Assembly (NCBI GenBank): GCA_021372005.1
Contig: JAJFVC010000051.1
Coordinates: forward strand, 1-64,000
Length of the DNA stretch: 64,000 nucleotides
Direction: 5' to 3'
Origin: Planctomycetaceae bacterium
Lineage (GTDB): Bacteria > Planctomycetota > Planctomycetia > Pirellulales > Thermoguttaceae
Below the pieces are notes generated by a model. That model was given only the letters and a program-made list of their open reading frames with translations, ran no database searches and was not told the origin of the DNA. A program made the position numbers and the translations under genes. Shown one piece after another: positions 41,567-49,918 of this stretch (position 1 is the first letter of the stretch; every line of letters begins with the position of its first letter).

Positions 41567-41989
41567 ATGGAACCGATTCCTGACGATCCCGGACGACGCG
41601 GCGCGGTGGGCGTCGTGATGCGCGACGGTCGGATGCTGGTGATTCGCCGATCCAAGACGGTCGTGGCGCCGTTGGTCTATTGTTTTCCGGGCGGCGGGAT
41701 CGAGCCCGGCGAATCGGAGCAGGACGCGCTGGTGCGCGAGTTCCGCGAGGAGGTCGGGCTGGCGATCCGGCCCGTCCGGAGACTGTGGCAGTGCGTCACT
41801 GCCTGGAAAGTCCATCTGGCGTGGTGGCTCGGCGCGCTGGACGCGGCGGCTGAACCGGCGGCCAATCCGCGCGAGGTCCATTCGATCCATTGGATGACGC
41901 CCGACGAAATGCTCCGGCTGTCCGATTTGCTCGAGAGCAACCGGGAGTTTTTGGAGCGGATCGGCCGCGGCGAAATTCGCTTGGCCTAA
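41567..41989 (+). CDS. Nudix hydrolase
   Basis: 140 residues. The full Nudix box GX5EX7REUXEEXGU is present in GGIEPGESEQDALV followed by REFREEVGL, so metal-dependent cleavage of a nucleoside diphosphate-linked substrate is expected. The rest of the fold (GAVGVVMRDGRMLVIRRS, HWMTPDEML) is typical, and the substrate cannot be inferred. It is a single gene between pyrF and fliA with no overlap. Confidence 0.9.
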   Translation: MEPIPDDPGRRGAVGVVMRDGRMLVIRRSKTVVAPLVYCFPGGGIEPGESEQDALVREFREEVGLAIRPVRRLWQCVTAWKVHLAWWLGALDAAAEPAANPREVHSIHWMTPDEMLRLSDLLESNREFLERIGRGEIRLA

Positions 41990-42001
41990 CGACGCGGGCG
42001 A

Positions 42002-42784
42002 TCAGGTGCCGAACTCCGGACGACGGCGGCCCAATTGGCTTTGAAGCCGCTGGACGATCGAACTGTGCATTTGGCTCACGCGGCTCTCCGAGAGATTCAG
42101 CGTCGCGCCGATCTCCTTCATCGTGAACTCTTCGTAATAATAAAGAATGATGATCAGCCGTTCGTTGCGGTTCAGTCCTTTGGTGACCAGCCGCATCAGG
42201 TCGTTCTTTTGAATGCGGCGCGTCGGGTCTTCGCCCTTCTTGTCTTCCAGGATGTCGATCTCGCGGACGTCTTTGTAGCTGTCCGTTTCGTACCACTTCT
42301 TGTTCAAGCTGATCAGATTGACGGCGTTGGCGTCGAGCATCATTTTTTCGAGCTCGGGCACGGAAATCTGCAACTCGGCGGCCAGTTCGTTTTCGCTCGG
42401 CGAGCGACCCAACCGGGCCTCGAGGGTCTTCATTGCTTCGTTCAGCTTGCTGGCCTTCGACCGCACAAGCCGCGGCACCCAGTCCATCGTTCGCAATTCG
42501 TCGAGCATCGCGCCGCGAATGCGAGGGACGCAGTAGGTCTCAAACTTGACGCCCCGTGAAAGATCGAAGGCGTCGATGGCGTCCATCAACCCAAACACGC
42601 CCGCCGAAACCAGGTCGTCCAACTCAACGCCCTCGGGCAGCCGGGCCCAGATCCGCTCGCCGTTGTACTTAACCAGCGGCAAGTACATTTCAACCAAGCG
42701 GTTACGCAAATCCTGATTTTCCGGATCGCGCTTAAAATCGAGCCACAGTTGTTCCACATCTTCCGGGGCCAAAGCGAGTGCCAT
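42002..42784 (-). CDS. fliA: Flagellar RNA polymerase sigma factor FliA (sigma-28)
   Basis: 260 residues with sigma regions 2 (LVKYNGERIWARLPEGVELDDLVSAGVFGLMDAIDAFD, GVKFETYCVPRIRGAMLDELR), 3 (LGRSPSENELAAELQ) and 4 (NERLIIILYYYEEFTMKEIGATLNLSESRVSQMHS). The GAMLDELR and SESRVSQMHS parts are characteristic of the FliA/WhiG subfamily. It would transcribe late flagellar genes, normally held in check by FlgM. Strong AGGTG precedes the ATG. It is the last flagellar gene of the minus-strand locus, separated from flhF by a GT87-like gene. Confidence 0.95.
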   Translation of the reverse strand: MALALAPEDVEQLWLDFKRDPENQDLRNRLVEMYLPLVKYNGERIWARLPEGVELDDLVSAGVFGLMDAIDAFDLSRGVKFETYCVPRIRGAMLDELRTMDWVPRLVRSKASKLNEAMKTLEARLGRSPSENELAAELQISVPELEKMMLDANAVNLISLNKKWYETDSYKDVREIDILEDKKGEDPTRRIQKNDLMRLVTKGLNRNERLIIILYYYEEFTMKEIGATLNLSESRVSQMHSSIVQRLQSQLGRRRPEFGT

Positions 42785-42890
42785 TGATTCACCTCCATGC
42801 TGCGCCGATTCGCTCGGCGTTGATGCTTGCCGCTGGCAAGCCGTTGAAATCCTTTTCTTTTCAGCCGGTCCGCTCGTGCAGATAAAGCGG

Positions 42891-42923
42891 TGTTAAACTT
42901 AACTTGTTTTCTCTAGTTTAACA
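42891..42923. repeat. Inverted repeat between fliA and the GT87-like gene
   Basis: Arms TGTTAAAC (42891-42898) and GTTTAACA (42916-42923) pair over a 17-nt loop. The right arm lies inside the final codons of the GT87-like gene. It lacks a U-tract, so it may be a weak terminator or an operator upstream of fliA. Confidence 0.45.
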
Positions 42924-44227
42924 ATAGCAAGCGTGACAAGACTCTTCGCCTCATATCGACCGTCCGAAGGGTAAAGTTGAACGCTTTTCATTTTCGCCAC
43001 GTACCAATACAACACGCCGATCAGCAAAAGCCCCATCAGCGTCAGCAATGAGCCGGTCTGAAGCCGCATCGCCAACCGGCTGCCGACCACGTCGTTCGCG
43101 CCGGATAAACTGAGTAAAAAAGAAAGCCATGTTAACATACACAGCTTGCGACGAAATCCCTCGTCCAGCTGCGGGTCGCGCCACGTGGCCACAAACAATG
43201 TCATGGGCAGCAGCAACACGACCAGGTAGTGCTTCCACGCCAGCGATCCGAACAATACGGCCGCCAAATAGACCGCACTCCACTCGGCCATCGTGGCCCG
43301 GGACGTCCGATCGTAAGGACCGCGAAACAGCCATGCCCCAACCAAGGCGATGGGCAGAATCAACGCGGCGGCGGCCCAGACCACGGTCGGATGATGGGAC
43401 GGATGCAAGAATGCAAAACTGCCGGGCGAGACGAACGGCGTCAACCCCTGACCGATCCACCGATCGAACATCGCGTAGATCGACAAGTTGGCCGCACCGA
43501 CGCTCAGGTCCTTGCCCAAAATTTCCACCCACGTGTAGAGCCGATCGACTAGTCCGTGCCAGCCGAGCGTCACGGCCGGCAGCAGCGACCACGCGACGGC
43601 AAACGCGCCGGTGGACGCGGCGGCCTTCCATTGACGCCGCCACAGAAAATAAGGCACGAAACAGATCGGCAACACTTTCAACGCCGCCCCGGCGCCCAGA
43701 AACAGCCCGGCCCAAAGTTCGCGCCCCTGCCGATGAAACCAAAGACCGGTGATGGCCAACGCGAAAATGAACAGATTGACCTGGAGGTACTGGAAGTTCG
43801 CCGCGATCCACACCGAACAGAGCAACAGCGGCAACCACACCTCCGGATCGCCGATGTCCAGCATCTCTTCGCGCGAAACGCTGGGCGGCCGGGCCATCGT
43901 CAACGGACGATCGTACACCATCCGAACGATCAGACGCATCGTCCACGCCAACGAGGTCCAGGCCAACAGCAGCCACACCAGTCGAGCGCCGAAAAACGAA
44001 TGGTTCGAGGCCCAGGCCAGCGGCACGCAACACCAATAGAACAACGGCGGCCAAGGGCACACGGTCGGAGCCTCGCGATAGGCGTCGCGGCCCTCGATCT
44101 GCAAATGGCCAGCGATCGTGTAGCCGGTGAAGTCGCCGTCGCGCCGGGCGTAGGTCAGACTGATGCCGACGACCAGGGCCGTCGGGATGAGCCACTTCAA
44201 CGCGGTGCTTGCGGACCAGGACTTCAC
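42899..44227 (-). CDS. GT87/DUF2029-type polyprenol-dependent glycosyltransferase
   Basis: 442 residues with about 10-11 transmembrane helices. It starts with SWSASTALKWLIPTALVVGIS and contains the family pattern: an acidic loop after the first helix (YARRDGDFTGYTIAGHLQIEGRDAY), PPLFYWCCVPLAW, and the hallmark AGLFLGAGAALKVLPICFVPYFLWRRQWKA. GT87 enzymes such as PimE transfer a sugar from a polyprenol phosphate on the outer face of the membrane. The GTG start was selected as the frame's first start near the first helix; a frame extending to 44401 overlaps the flhF remnant. It is inserted between flhF and fliA on the same strand, so it may add a sugar to the envelope or flagellum, but this is inference. 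Confidence 0.8.
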   Translation of the reverse strand: MKSWSASTALKWLIPTALVVGISLTYARRDGDFTGYTIAGHLQIEGRDAYREAPTVCPWPPLFYWCCVPLAWASNHSFFGARLVWLLLAWTSLAWTMRLIVRMVYDRPLTMARPPSVSREEMLDIGDPEVWLPLLLCSVWIAANFQYLQVNLFIFALAITGLWFHRQGRELWAGLFLGAGAALKVLPICFVPYFLWRRQWKAAASTGAFAVAWSLLPAVTLGWHGLVDRLYTWVEILGKDLSVGAANLSIYAMFDRWIGQGLTPFVSPGSFAFLHPSHHPTVVWAAAALILPIALVGAWLFRGPYDRTSRATMAEWSAVYLAAVLFGSLAWKHYLVVLLLPMTLFVATWRDPQLDEGFRRKLCMLTWLSFLLSLSGANDVVGSRLAMRLQTGSLLTLMGLLLIGVLYWYVAKMKSVQLYPSDGRYEAKSLVTLAIVKLEKTS

Positions 44228-44303
44228 GAATCTTTTTCTTGTAAATAGGGTCAGCCGGGCGGAATGAAAAACGTCGGACGGCCGTCGCCGTTGCGCTGGA
44301 TTT

Positions 44304-44543
44304 TTAGCGATCGTTGGCCGCTCCGATGGAAGCCGGGGTTTTTTGTGAATCGGCCGACCATCGGCATGGCACGTGAACGCCTCGGCCCGCCGTGACTTCA
44401 ACCACCGGACGGCCCGGCACCACGCCGAGCCATCGCGGACGAACGCGTCGGGCGCCCAGCAACGCCGCGTCCGGCCCCAATTCCCGACGAATCTTCATCA
44501 ATGCCTCGTGCATTGTTGCGGCTCGAAAAGTCAGTAGTTTCAT
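44304..44543 (-). CDS. flhF: FlhF N-terminal domain remnant (no GTPase)
   Basis: 79 residues. The sequence MKLLTFRAATMHEALMKIRR, then ELGPDAALLGARRVRPRWLG and VVEVTA, matches the start of FlhF (B. subtilis FlhF begins MKIKKFTAASMQEA and has RKWFGLVNKPAVEVIA). The SRP-type NG GTPase domain, about 270 further residues, is missing: the frame stops and the next gene is GT87-like. No GTPase motif is visible in another frame downstream. It follows flhA by 74 bp, the normal place of flhF. FlhF places the flagellum at a pole; without the GTPase it cannot bind GTP or FlhG. It is either a degenerate gene or a short regulatory version. Confidence 0.75.
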   Translation of the reverse strand: MKLLTFRAATMHEALMKIRRELGPDAALLGARRVRPRWLGVVPGRPVVEVTAGRGVHVPCRWSADSQKTPASIGAANDR

Positions 44544-44617
44544 GACTCAGGGTTTTTGTGTTTTTGTTTTCGGTTGGTTTTGGGAACGGTTCGACTGGGA
44601 GGGACGCTGCGAGGTTG

Positions 44618-46642
44618 TTAGGACACGCCGGTCGTCTGCGGCGTTTTGCGAAAATGCGGCGGCGAGGGGGCGCGGCGGATCTCAACCGACGCCATGCCGG
44701 CCGATTCGATTTGCGTGTCGCGCGTGACCTCGGCGTAGCTGAGCACTGCCAACTGCGGCAACCGCGAGGCGGTCAGTTGCCGAACGATCGGGCGAATCGC
44801 CGGACTGACCAGCACGACCGGCGGTTGACCGGCCGCCTGGAGTGTTTCGACCGCGGCGCCGATCGAGCGGCAGATCGCGTCCGTTTCGGCGGGCGGCAGC
44901 CGGACGGCAGGTCCTTCGTCGGTCGCCTCGGCGCGGTCGCGGAGATGCTCTTCCAATGCCGGATCGAGCGTGACCACGTGCAGCCGGAGGTCCGCGTCGC
45001 GATAGCACGTCGAAAGGGTTCGAGCCAATCGGGCGCGGACATGTTCGGTCAGCATCCAAGGATCTTTGGTTTTCGCGGCGGAGTCGCCCAGCGTTTCCAG
45101 AATCGGCCCAAGCTGGCGGATCGGCACGTTTTCGCGCAACAGGCCTTGCAGCACTTGTTGGACTTCGCCGAGCCGCAGGACGCCGGGAATCAACTCGTCG
45201 ACGACCGCCGGCGAGGTCTGCCGCAACTCGTCGAGCAGGTGCTTGACGGCATCGCGCGTGAGCAACTCGTCGGCGTGCTGGCGGACCATCTCACTCAGGT
45301 GCGTGGCGATCGCCTGGGTCGGTTCGCCGGCCGCGGCGTCAATCGTGCCTTGCGCGACGGTCATGTCGGCGATTTTGATGCGGTACTGCGTCGGTTCCAG
45401 CCGCAGGTTGTCGCGGATGCGCACCTTCGGCAGAATGATGCCGATCTGCGAGGCAAGCGTCTGGCGAATCCGTTGCACGCGATCCAACAGATCGCCGCCG
45501 CGTTTGCGGTCGGCCAGCCGGATCAGACCCAGGCCCAACTCCAGCTCCATGGGGTCGACGGTCAAATAGTCTTCGACGCGCTGGGCGGTTTTCGCCACTT
45601 CGGCTTTTTGTTTAACCGCGGCGACCGCCTGGGCTCGCGTCTCGCGCCGCGACAACGCGATCGCCATGCCCGCACAAGCTGCGCCGAGCAACAGCAACGG
45701 AACGCGCGGCAGGCTGGTGAGCGTCAAAATGGCCAAAAAACCGCCCGCCACGGCCAACGCCATCGGACGCGAAAACAACTGCCGCAAAAACTCCTTCGGC
45801 AGATTGCTTTCTTGGCTGCTTCGTGTGACCAACAGACCCGCCGCCAGCGAAATCAGCAGCGCCGGCACCTGCGTGACCAGCCCGTCGCCGATTGTCAACG
45901 TGGTGAACAGCGACGCCGCTTGGCCCAGGCTCATGTCGTATCGGGCCAGTCCGAGCGTCAGGCCGCCGACGATGTTGATCAAAATGATGGCGAGCCCCGC
46001 GACGGCGTCGCCGCGGACGAACTTGCTGGCGCCGTCCATCGCGCCGAAGAAATCCGCTTGTTGGGTGACTTCCTGCCGGCGTCGCTGGGCCTCGCGCTGG
46101 GTGATCACGCCTGCGCTCAAGTCGGCGTCAATGGCCATCTGTCGCCCGGGCATCCCATCGAGCGTGAATCGCGCGGCCACCTCGCTGATGCGTGTGGCGC
46201 CCTTCGTGATGACGACGAATTGGATCAACACGATGATCGCAAAAATAATTAGCCCGACGATCACCTTGTCGGTTCCGGTCGCGCCGCCGGTGACGAACTC
46301 GCCGAACGTGCGTACCACACCGCCGGCCGCCAACAGCCCGTCTTGGCTGGCCCGGGTCAAAATCAACCGCGTCGTGGCCACGTTCAACACCAGCCGGAAC
46401 AACGTGGTGACCAACAACAGCGACGGAAAAACGCTGAACTCCAGCGGTGTCCGCACGTAGATCGTCGTCAGGAGCATAATCACCGCGACGGTGATGTTGG
46501 CCGACAGCAGCAAATCCATCAACCCGGCCGGCAGCGGCGTCACAATCACCAGCACGCTGGCGATCACGGCGATCGGCAGAATCAAGTCTTGGATTCGGGT
46601 CCAAAAACCCGGCGTCGGATGCGACGCGGACGGCGCGGCCAT
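44618..46642 (-). CDS. flhA: Flagellar export apparatus protein FlhA
   Basis: 674 residues, the normal length. The N-terminal half has about eight membrane helices (from DLILPIAVIASVLVIVTPLP) and contains the FHIPEP-type signature TRISEVAARFTLDGMPGRQMAIDADLSAG. The C-terminal cytoplasmic half is intact (TVDPMELELGLGLIRL, PIRQLGPILETLGDSA), forming the nine-subunit ring that docks chaperone-substrate complexes. AAGGGAG lies 8 nt before the ATG. The frame is open a further 90 codons upstream without similarity. It is separated from flhB by the opposite-strand sulfotransferase gene. Confidence 0.96.
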   Translation of the reverse strand: MAAPSASHPTPGFWTRIQDLILPIAVIASVLVIVTPLPAGLMDLLLSANITVAVIMLLTTIYVRTPLEFSVFPSLLLVTTLFRLVLNVATTRLILTRASQDGLLAAGGVVRTFGEFVTGGATGTDKVIVGLIIFAIIVLIQFVVITKGATRISEVAARFTLDGMPGRQMAIDADLSAGVITQREAQRRRQEVTQQADFFGAMDGASKFVRGDAVAGLAIILINIVGGLTLGLARYDMSLGQAASLFTTLTIGDGLVTQVPALLISLAAGLLVTRSSQESNLPKEFLRQLFSRPMALAVAGGFLAILTLTSLPRVPLLLLGAACAGMAIALSRRETRAQAVAAVKQKAEVAKTAQRVEDYLTVDPMELELGLGLIRLADRKRGGDLLDRVQRIRQTLASQIGIILPKVRIRDNLRLEPTQYRIKIADMTVAQGTIDAAAGEPTQAIATHLSEMVRQHADELLTRDAVKHLLDELRQTSPAVVDELIPGVLRLGEVQQVLQGLLRENVPIRQLGPILETLGDSAAKTKDPWMLTEHVRARLARTLSTCYRDADLRLHVVTLDPALEEHLRDRAEATDEGPAVRLPPAETDAICRSIGAAVETLQAAGQPPVVLVSPAIRPIVRQLTASRLPQLAVLSYAEVTRDTQIESAGMASVEIRRAPSPPHFRKTPQTTGVS

Positions 46643-46796
46643 CGGTTGCTCCCTTGGGGGGTCGGAGAAGAAGCGGGAGGGTACCGAAAACCCGGCAAAG
46701 TGTCCAGGTCGGTTTGGACAACCTCGATTCCCATGGCCTGTCGTGCCGATGCCGAATTTGGTACGATAACACCCATGATGTGGGAGGATGGATTGA

Positions 46797-48017
46797 ATGG
46801 TTAATGTGGGAAGTGCTGGCTGTTTGGAAAAGAAGCCGAAAGATCGTGCGTCGACGCCTCCGCACGCCGCCCAGGGCAACGGCAAGGCGGACAAGCCGGA
46901 CACTTCGCACAAGGGCGGCTACAAGGACCGATTTTGGATCCCGCGATTTTGGGACGGCATCGGGGTGATCGGCTGGTTCTCGCTGCTGTGGCGCAATCGG
47001 TTCGCCGTGGCGCCGTCTCGCATCGCCATGGCGCTAATTATCGCGGCGCTGAGCTTTTTGAATTCCTTTCTCTGGTTGGTGCAGTTTTTTGTCTATCGGC
47101 GGAAGATCGATCGGACGCGGATCGACTACGATCCGATCTTCGTAATCGGTCACTGGCGGTCCGGCACCACGTTGTTGCACGAGTTGCTGGTGCGCGATCC
47201 TCGCCACACGTATCCCGACACCTACGACTGTTTCGCGCCGAACCATTTTTTGGTGTCCGGTTGGTGGATGAAGCCGTGGCTCCAGGTGTTGTTGCCGACG
47301 CAGCGGCCGATCGACAATATGCCGGCCGGCTGGAGCCATCCGCAAGAGGATGAGTTTGCATTGTGCAACATGGGCTTGCCGTCGCCCTATCTGACGGCGG
47401 TTTTTTCGAATCGTCCGCCGCAATATCAGGAGTATCTCGATTTTCGCGGCGTGTCGCCCACGGCGTTGAATCGTTGGAAGGGACAATTTCTCTGGTTTTT
47501 GAAGTGCCTAACGCTGCGCGATCCGAAGCGGATCGTGTTGAAGTCGCCGCCGCACACGGCGCGGATCCGCGTCTTGCTGGAGATGTTTCCTCGCGCGAAG
47601 TTCGTCCACATCGTGCGCGATCCGCAGGTTCTGTTCCCCTCGACGGTGAATCTTTGGCGGCGGCTCTATCGCGACCAGGGGCTGCAAGTGCCGAAGTGCG
47701 AGGGGCTCGACGAGCAGGTGTTTCAGACGTTGACGCGGATGTACGAAGCGTTCGATCGGGATCGCCCGCTGTTGGGCAAGGGCCAGTTTTGCGAGGTCCG
47801 CTACGAGCAACTCGTGGCCAATCCGCTGGAGGAGATGCGGCGCGTCTATCAGGAGCTTGAGTTGGGCGATTTCGAGGCGGCCCGGCCCGGCGTCGAGGCG
47901 TATTTCACCGGTCAAAAAAACTACCGGACCAACCGCTACGAAATCACGCCCGAGATCAAGGCCGAGATCGGTCGACGGTGGAAAAAATACGCCCAGCAGT
48001 ATGGATACGACGCCTGA
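46797..48017 (+). CDS. Sulfotransferase inserted between flhA and flhB
   Basis: 406 residues. The 5'-phosphosulfate-binding motif is clear: IFVIGHWRSGTTLLHELL, followed by a catalytic-type region and the 3'-phosphate-binding part RIVLKSPPHTARIRVLLEMFPRAKFVHIVRDPQVLFPSTVNLW. One membrane-like segment (ALIIAALSFLNSFLWLVQFF) precedes it. The protein would use PAPS to sulfate a carbohydrate or other acceptor at the inner membrane. GGGAGGAT 9 nt before the ATG is a good ribosome-binding site. It lies on the plus strand against the flagellar direction; its stop is 6 bp from the flhB stop, which is truncated. Planctomycetes are rich in sulfatases and sulfotransferases. Confidence 0.88.
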   Translation: MVNVGSAGCLEKKPKDRASTPPHAAQGNGKADKPDTSHKGGYKDRFWIPRFWDGIGVIGWFSLLWRNRFAVAPSRIAMALIIAALSFLNSFLWLVQFFVYRRKIDRTRIDYDPIFVIGHWRSGTTLLHELLVRDPRHTYPDTYDCFAPNHFLVSGWWMKPWLQVLLPTQRPIDNMPAGWSHPQEDEFALCNMGLPSPYLTAVFSNRPPQYQEYLDFRGVSPTALNRWKGQFLWFLKCLTLRDPKRIVLKSPPHTARIRVLLEMFPRAKFVHIVRDPQVLFPSTVNLWRRLYRDQGLQVPKCEGLDEQVFQTLTRMYEAFDRDRPLLGKGQFCEVRYEQLVANPLEEMRRVYQELELGDFEAARPGVEAYFTGQKNYRTNRYEITPEIKAEIGRRWKKYAQQYGYDA

Positions 48018-48023
48018 CGGCGG

Positions 48024-48785
48024 TTATTTTTTCGCCAGTTCGCGCTGCATCTGTTTGCGCCGGGCGCGCACCTGCGGGTTGCCTTCGAGGTTTTGCAGTT
48101 CCTCGCGCAGCTCCTGCGGCGTCATCTTGAGATCTTGCTCGTGCCGCCACCATTGATAGGCGTAATCCAACAGCGCCAGGACCAGCAACGCCGCTCCGAG
48201 TTTCAGGCCGGTGTTCAACAGGACGTGCGTCATCTGCTTGGCCAACGGCGCCGGCGCGAGGCTGCCCAGCGACAGAATCTCCGCGCGCTGACCGTACAGC
48301 ACCGCCGATGCGACGCCCAATAGAATCGCAAGCTTCAAAATTGCGATGCCCAGCCGGACCGCGTTCGCGCCTGAAAAAATCCGCTGCAACCCGCGAATCG
48401 GGTCGAGCCGACTGGGATCGAATCCGAGCCGTTGCGGCAGAAACAAAAATCCGACTTGCAGCACGTGGATCGTCACGGCGGCCAAAAAAAGCAGCCCGAG
48501 GATCGGCGCCATCCAGCGGCCGAGCGACACGAGCGTTGCACGCCATTGGTCCACGACGCCGTCGACGCTGATCGACAAGCACGGCTCGCCGCCGAGTTGC
48601 GTGCGGCAGTAGTCGGCCAAAAAAACCGCCAGTCCGCCGCCGAAAGCCATCAGCAGCCCAACGCCCGCCAAAAACACCACGGCCGAGGCCAGCTCCTGGC
48701 TCTTGGCCACGTGCCCCTCGCGTCGCGCCTGTTGGCGACGATGCGGAGTTGGCTCCAGCGTTTTTTCACCGGCGTAATCGGGCAT
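48024..48785 (-). CDS. flhB: Flagellar export switch protein FlhB, lacking its C-terminal domain
   Basis: 253 residues, against about 350-380 in other FlhB proteins. The membrane part is normal: EKTLEPTPHRRQQARREGHVAKSQELASA, four helices, and the linker LDYAYQWWRHEQDLKMTPQELREE, then EGNPQVRARRKQMQRELAKK and stop. This last part aligns with the residues just before the NPTH autocleavage site, so NPTH and the whole FlhB-CC domain are absent. FlhB-CC normally controls the switch from rod/hook to filament export. The sequence after the stop holds no NPTH in any frame and overlaps the opposite sulfotransferase. The start has no Shine-Dalgarno, only a C-rich leader. Confidence 0.9.
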   Translation of the reverse strand: MPDYAGEKTLEPTPHRRQQARREGHVAKSQELASAVVFLAGVGLLMAFGGGLAVFLADYCRTQLGGEPCLSISVDGVVDQWRATLVSLGRWMAPILGLLFLAAVTIHVLQVGFLFLPQRLGFDPSRLDPIRGLQRIFSGANAVRLGIAILKLAILLGVASAVLYGQRAEILSLGSLAPAPLAKQMTHVLLNTGLKLGAALLVLALLDYAYQWWRHEQDLKMTPQELREELQNLEGNPQVRARRKQMQRELAKK

Positions 48786-48792
48786 GGAAAAG

Positions 48793-48812
48793 AGGGGGCA
48801 AGGGGTTAGGAA
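48793..48812 (-). repeat. CCTAACCCCT-type leader element upstream of flhB
   Basis: On the minus strand the 27 bases before the flhB ATG read CCTAACCCCTTGCCCCCTC and then TTTTCC. It is one of three such C-rich leaders in the flagellar locus (also fliQ and fliI); no Shine-Dalgarno is present within 15 nt of the ATG. Confidence 0.55.
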
Positions 48813-48830
48813 CGAAGGTCCGTCGGGACT

Positions 48831-49592
48831 TTATGGGATGAGCGATTCCAAAAGCGTTTCTAAGGCCGGTGCGATTTGATCGGCAAACGCGATCGCCGCC
48901 ACCCCCAACGTGAGGCTCAACGCCGCAAAGGCCAGCATTGCGTTCACGCCGAATCCGAGGCTCAGCACATTCAATTGCGGCAGGGTACGTCCGACGAGCC
49001 CCAGCGTCAAGGTCGCTAGCAACAGCGCCATCACGACCGGCGCGGACGCCCGAACGGCCAAGGCGAAACTCTGGCCCGCCAACGTCACGAATCCGTCGAC
49101 GATCGACCGAGAAAACGTCGCGCCGCCGGGCGGGATCGTCTTAAACGTGTCCAGCAGGCCCTCCAAAACCATCCGATGGCCGCCGACGCAGAAAAAAATC
49201 GCCACGGCCAGCAGGAAAAACAGCCGAGAAAACAGCGGCACGTCCTCGTTCAGCGACGGATCGAACACGTCGGCCACGGTCAGCCCGCTGGCGGCGCCGA
49301 TCAACTGGCCGGCCAGCGTCATGCCGTGGACGAGCACCAGAACGCCGAGCCCCAGGCAAACGCCGACTACGGCCTCGCAGCCCAGCAGCACGGCGTAATC
49401 CGGCAAACTGCCGGGCGAGACCACCGCCGCGCCCCATTGCAGCGGCGCGACCAAGGCGGTCAGCGCGACGGCCAGCAACACGCGGACTTGCATCGGCACG
49501 GTCGCCCCGCCGAAAATCGGCGCGGTCATCGTCAGTCCGCCGACCCGAGCGAACACGAGCGACAGCAAGATAAGACCGGCGGCATACGTCAT
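48831..49592 (-). CDS. fliR: Flagellar export apparatus protein FliR
   Basis: 253 residues with about six membrane helices. Conserved positions include FARVGGLTMTAPIFGGATVPMQVR near the start, GQLIGAASGLTVADVFDPS in the middle and QLNVLSLGFGVNAMLAFAAL near the end. FliR joins FliP and FliQ in the export gate. The start ATG lacks a clear Shine-Dalgarno. It lies 48 bp downstream of fliQ and 45 bp upstream of flhB. Confidence 0.94.
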   Translation of the reverse strand: MTYAAGLILLSLVFARVGGLTMTAPIFGGATVPMQVRVLLAVALTALVAPLQWGAAVVSPGSLPDYAVLLGCEAVVGVCLGLGVLVLVHGMTLAGQLIGAASGLTVADVFDPSLNEDVPLFSRLFFLLAVAIFFCVGGHRMVLEGLLDTFKTIPPGGATFSRSIVDGFVTLAGQSFALAVRASAPVVMALLLATLTLGLVGRTLPQLNVLSLGFGVNAMLAFAALSLTLGVAAIAFADQIAPALETLLESLIP

Positions 49593-49640
49593 TACAAAAC
49601 TGCAAAAAAGGGAAGACGCGATGATCGGCGACGGTAAAAA

Positions 49641-49907
49641 TCACCACCGGCCCGGAATTCCGACGATCAAGTCCTGGGTGTACTGAACCATCTGGGCGAT
49701 CAGCCACGGCAACGTCGCACTGAGGACCAGCAGCATGACAATGATTTTCGGGACGAAGGCCACGGTCTGCTCTTGGATCTGAGTCAGCGACTGCAACAAT
49801 CCGATCACCAACCCAACAATCAACCCTGCGGCCAACACGGGCGAGCCGATCAACAGCATCGTCCAAAACGCTTGGCGACCCAGTTCGACGGCGGTTTGTT
49901 GGTCCAT
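49641..49907 (-). CDS. fliQ: Flagellar export apparatus protein FliQ
   Basis: 88 residues forming two membrane helices (AFWTMLLIGSPVLAAGLIVGLVIGLLQSLTQIQEQT and VPKIIVMLLVLSATLPWLIAQM), the whole family length. Four FliQ copies wrap the FliP-FliR gate. The start follows CCCTAATCCCTACCAGCCCCC with no Shine-Dalgarno. Confidence 0.96.
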   Translation of the reverse strand: MDQQTAVELGRQAFWTMLLIGSPVLAAGLIVGLVIGLLQSLTQIQEQTVAFVPKIIVMLLVLSATLPWLIAQMVQYTQDLIVGIPGRW

Positions 49908-49918
49908 GGGGGCTGGTA

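Noticed and set aside
48010-48035. Programmed frameshift at the A6 run just before the flhB stop
   Set aside because: GCG AAA AAA TAA looks slippery, but both alternative frames beyond it encode no NPTH or FlhB-CC-like sequence, so a frameshift would not restore FlhB.
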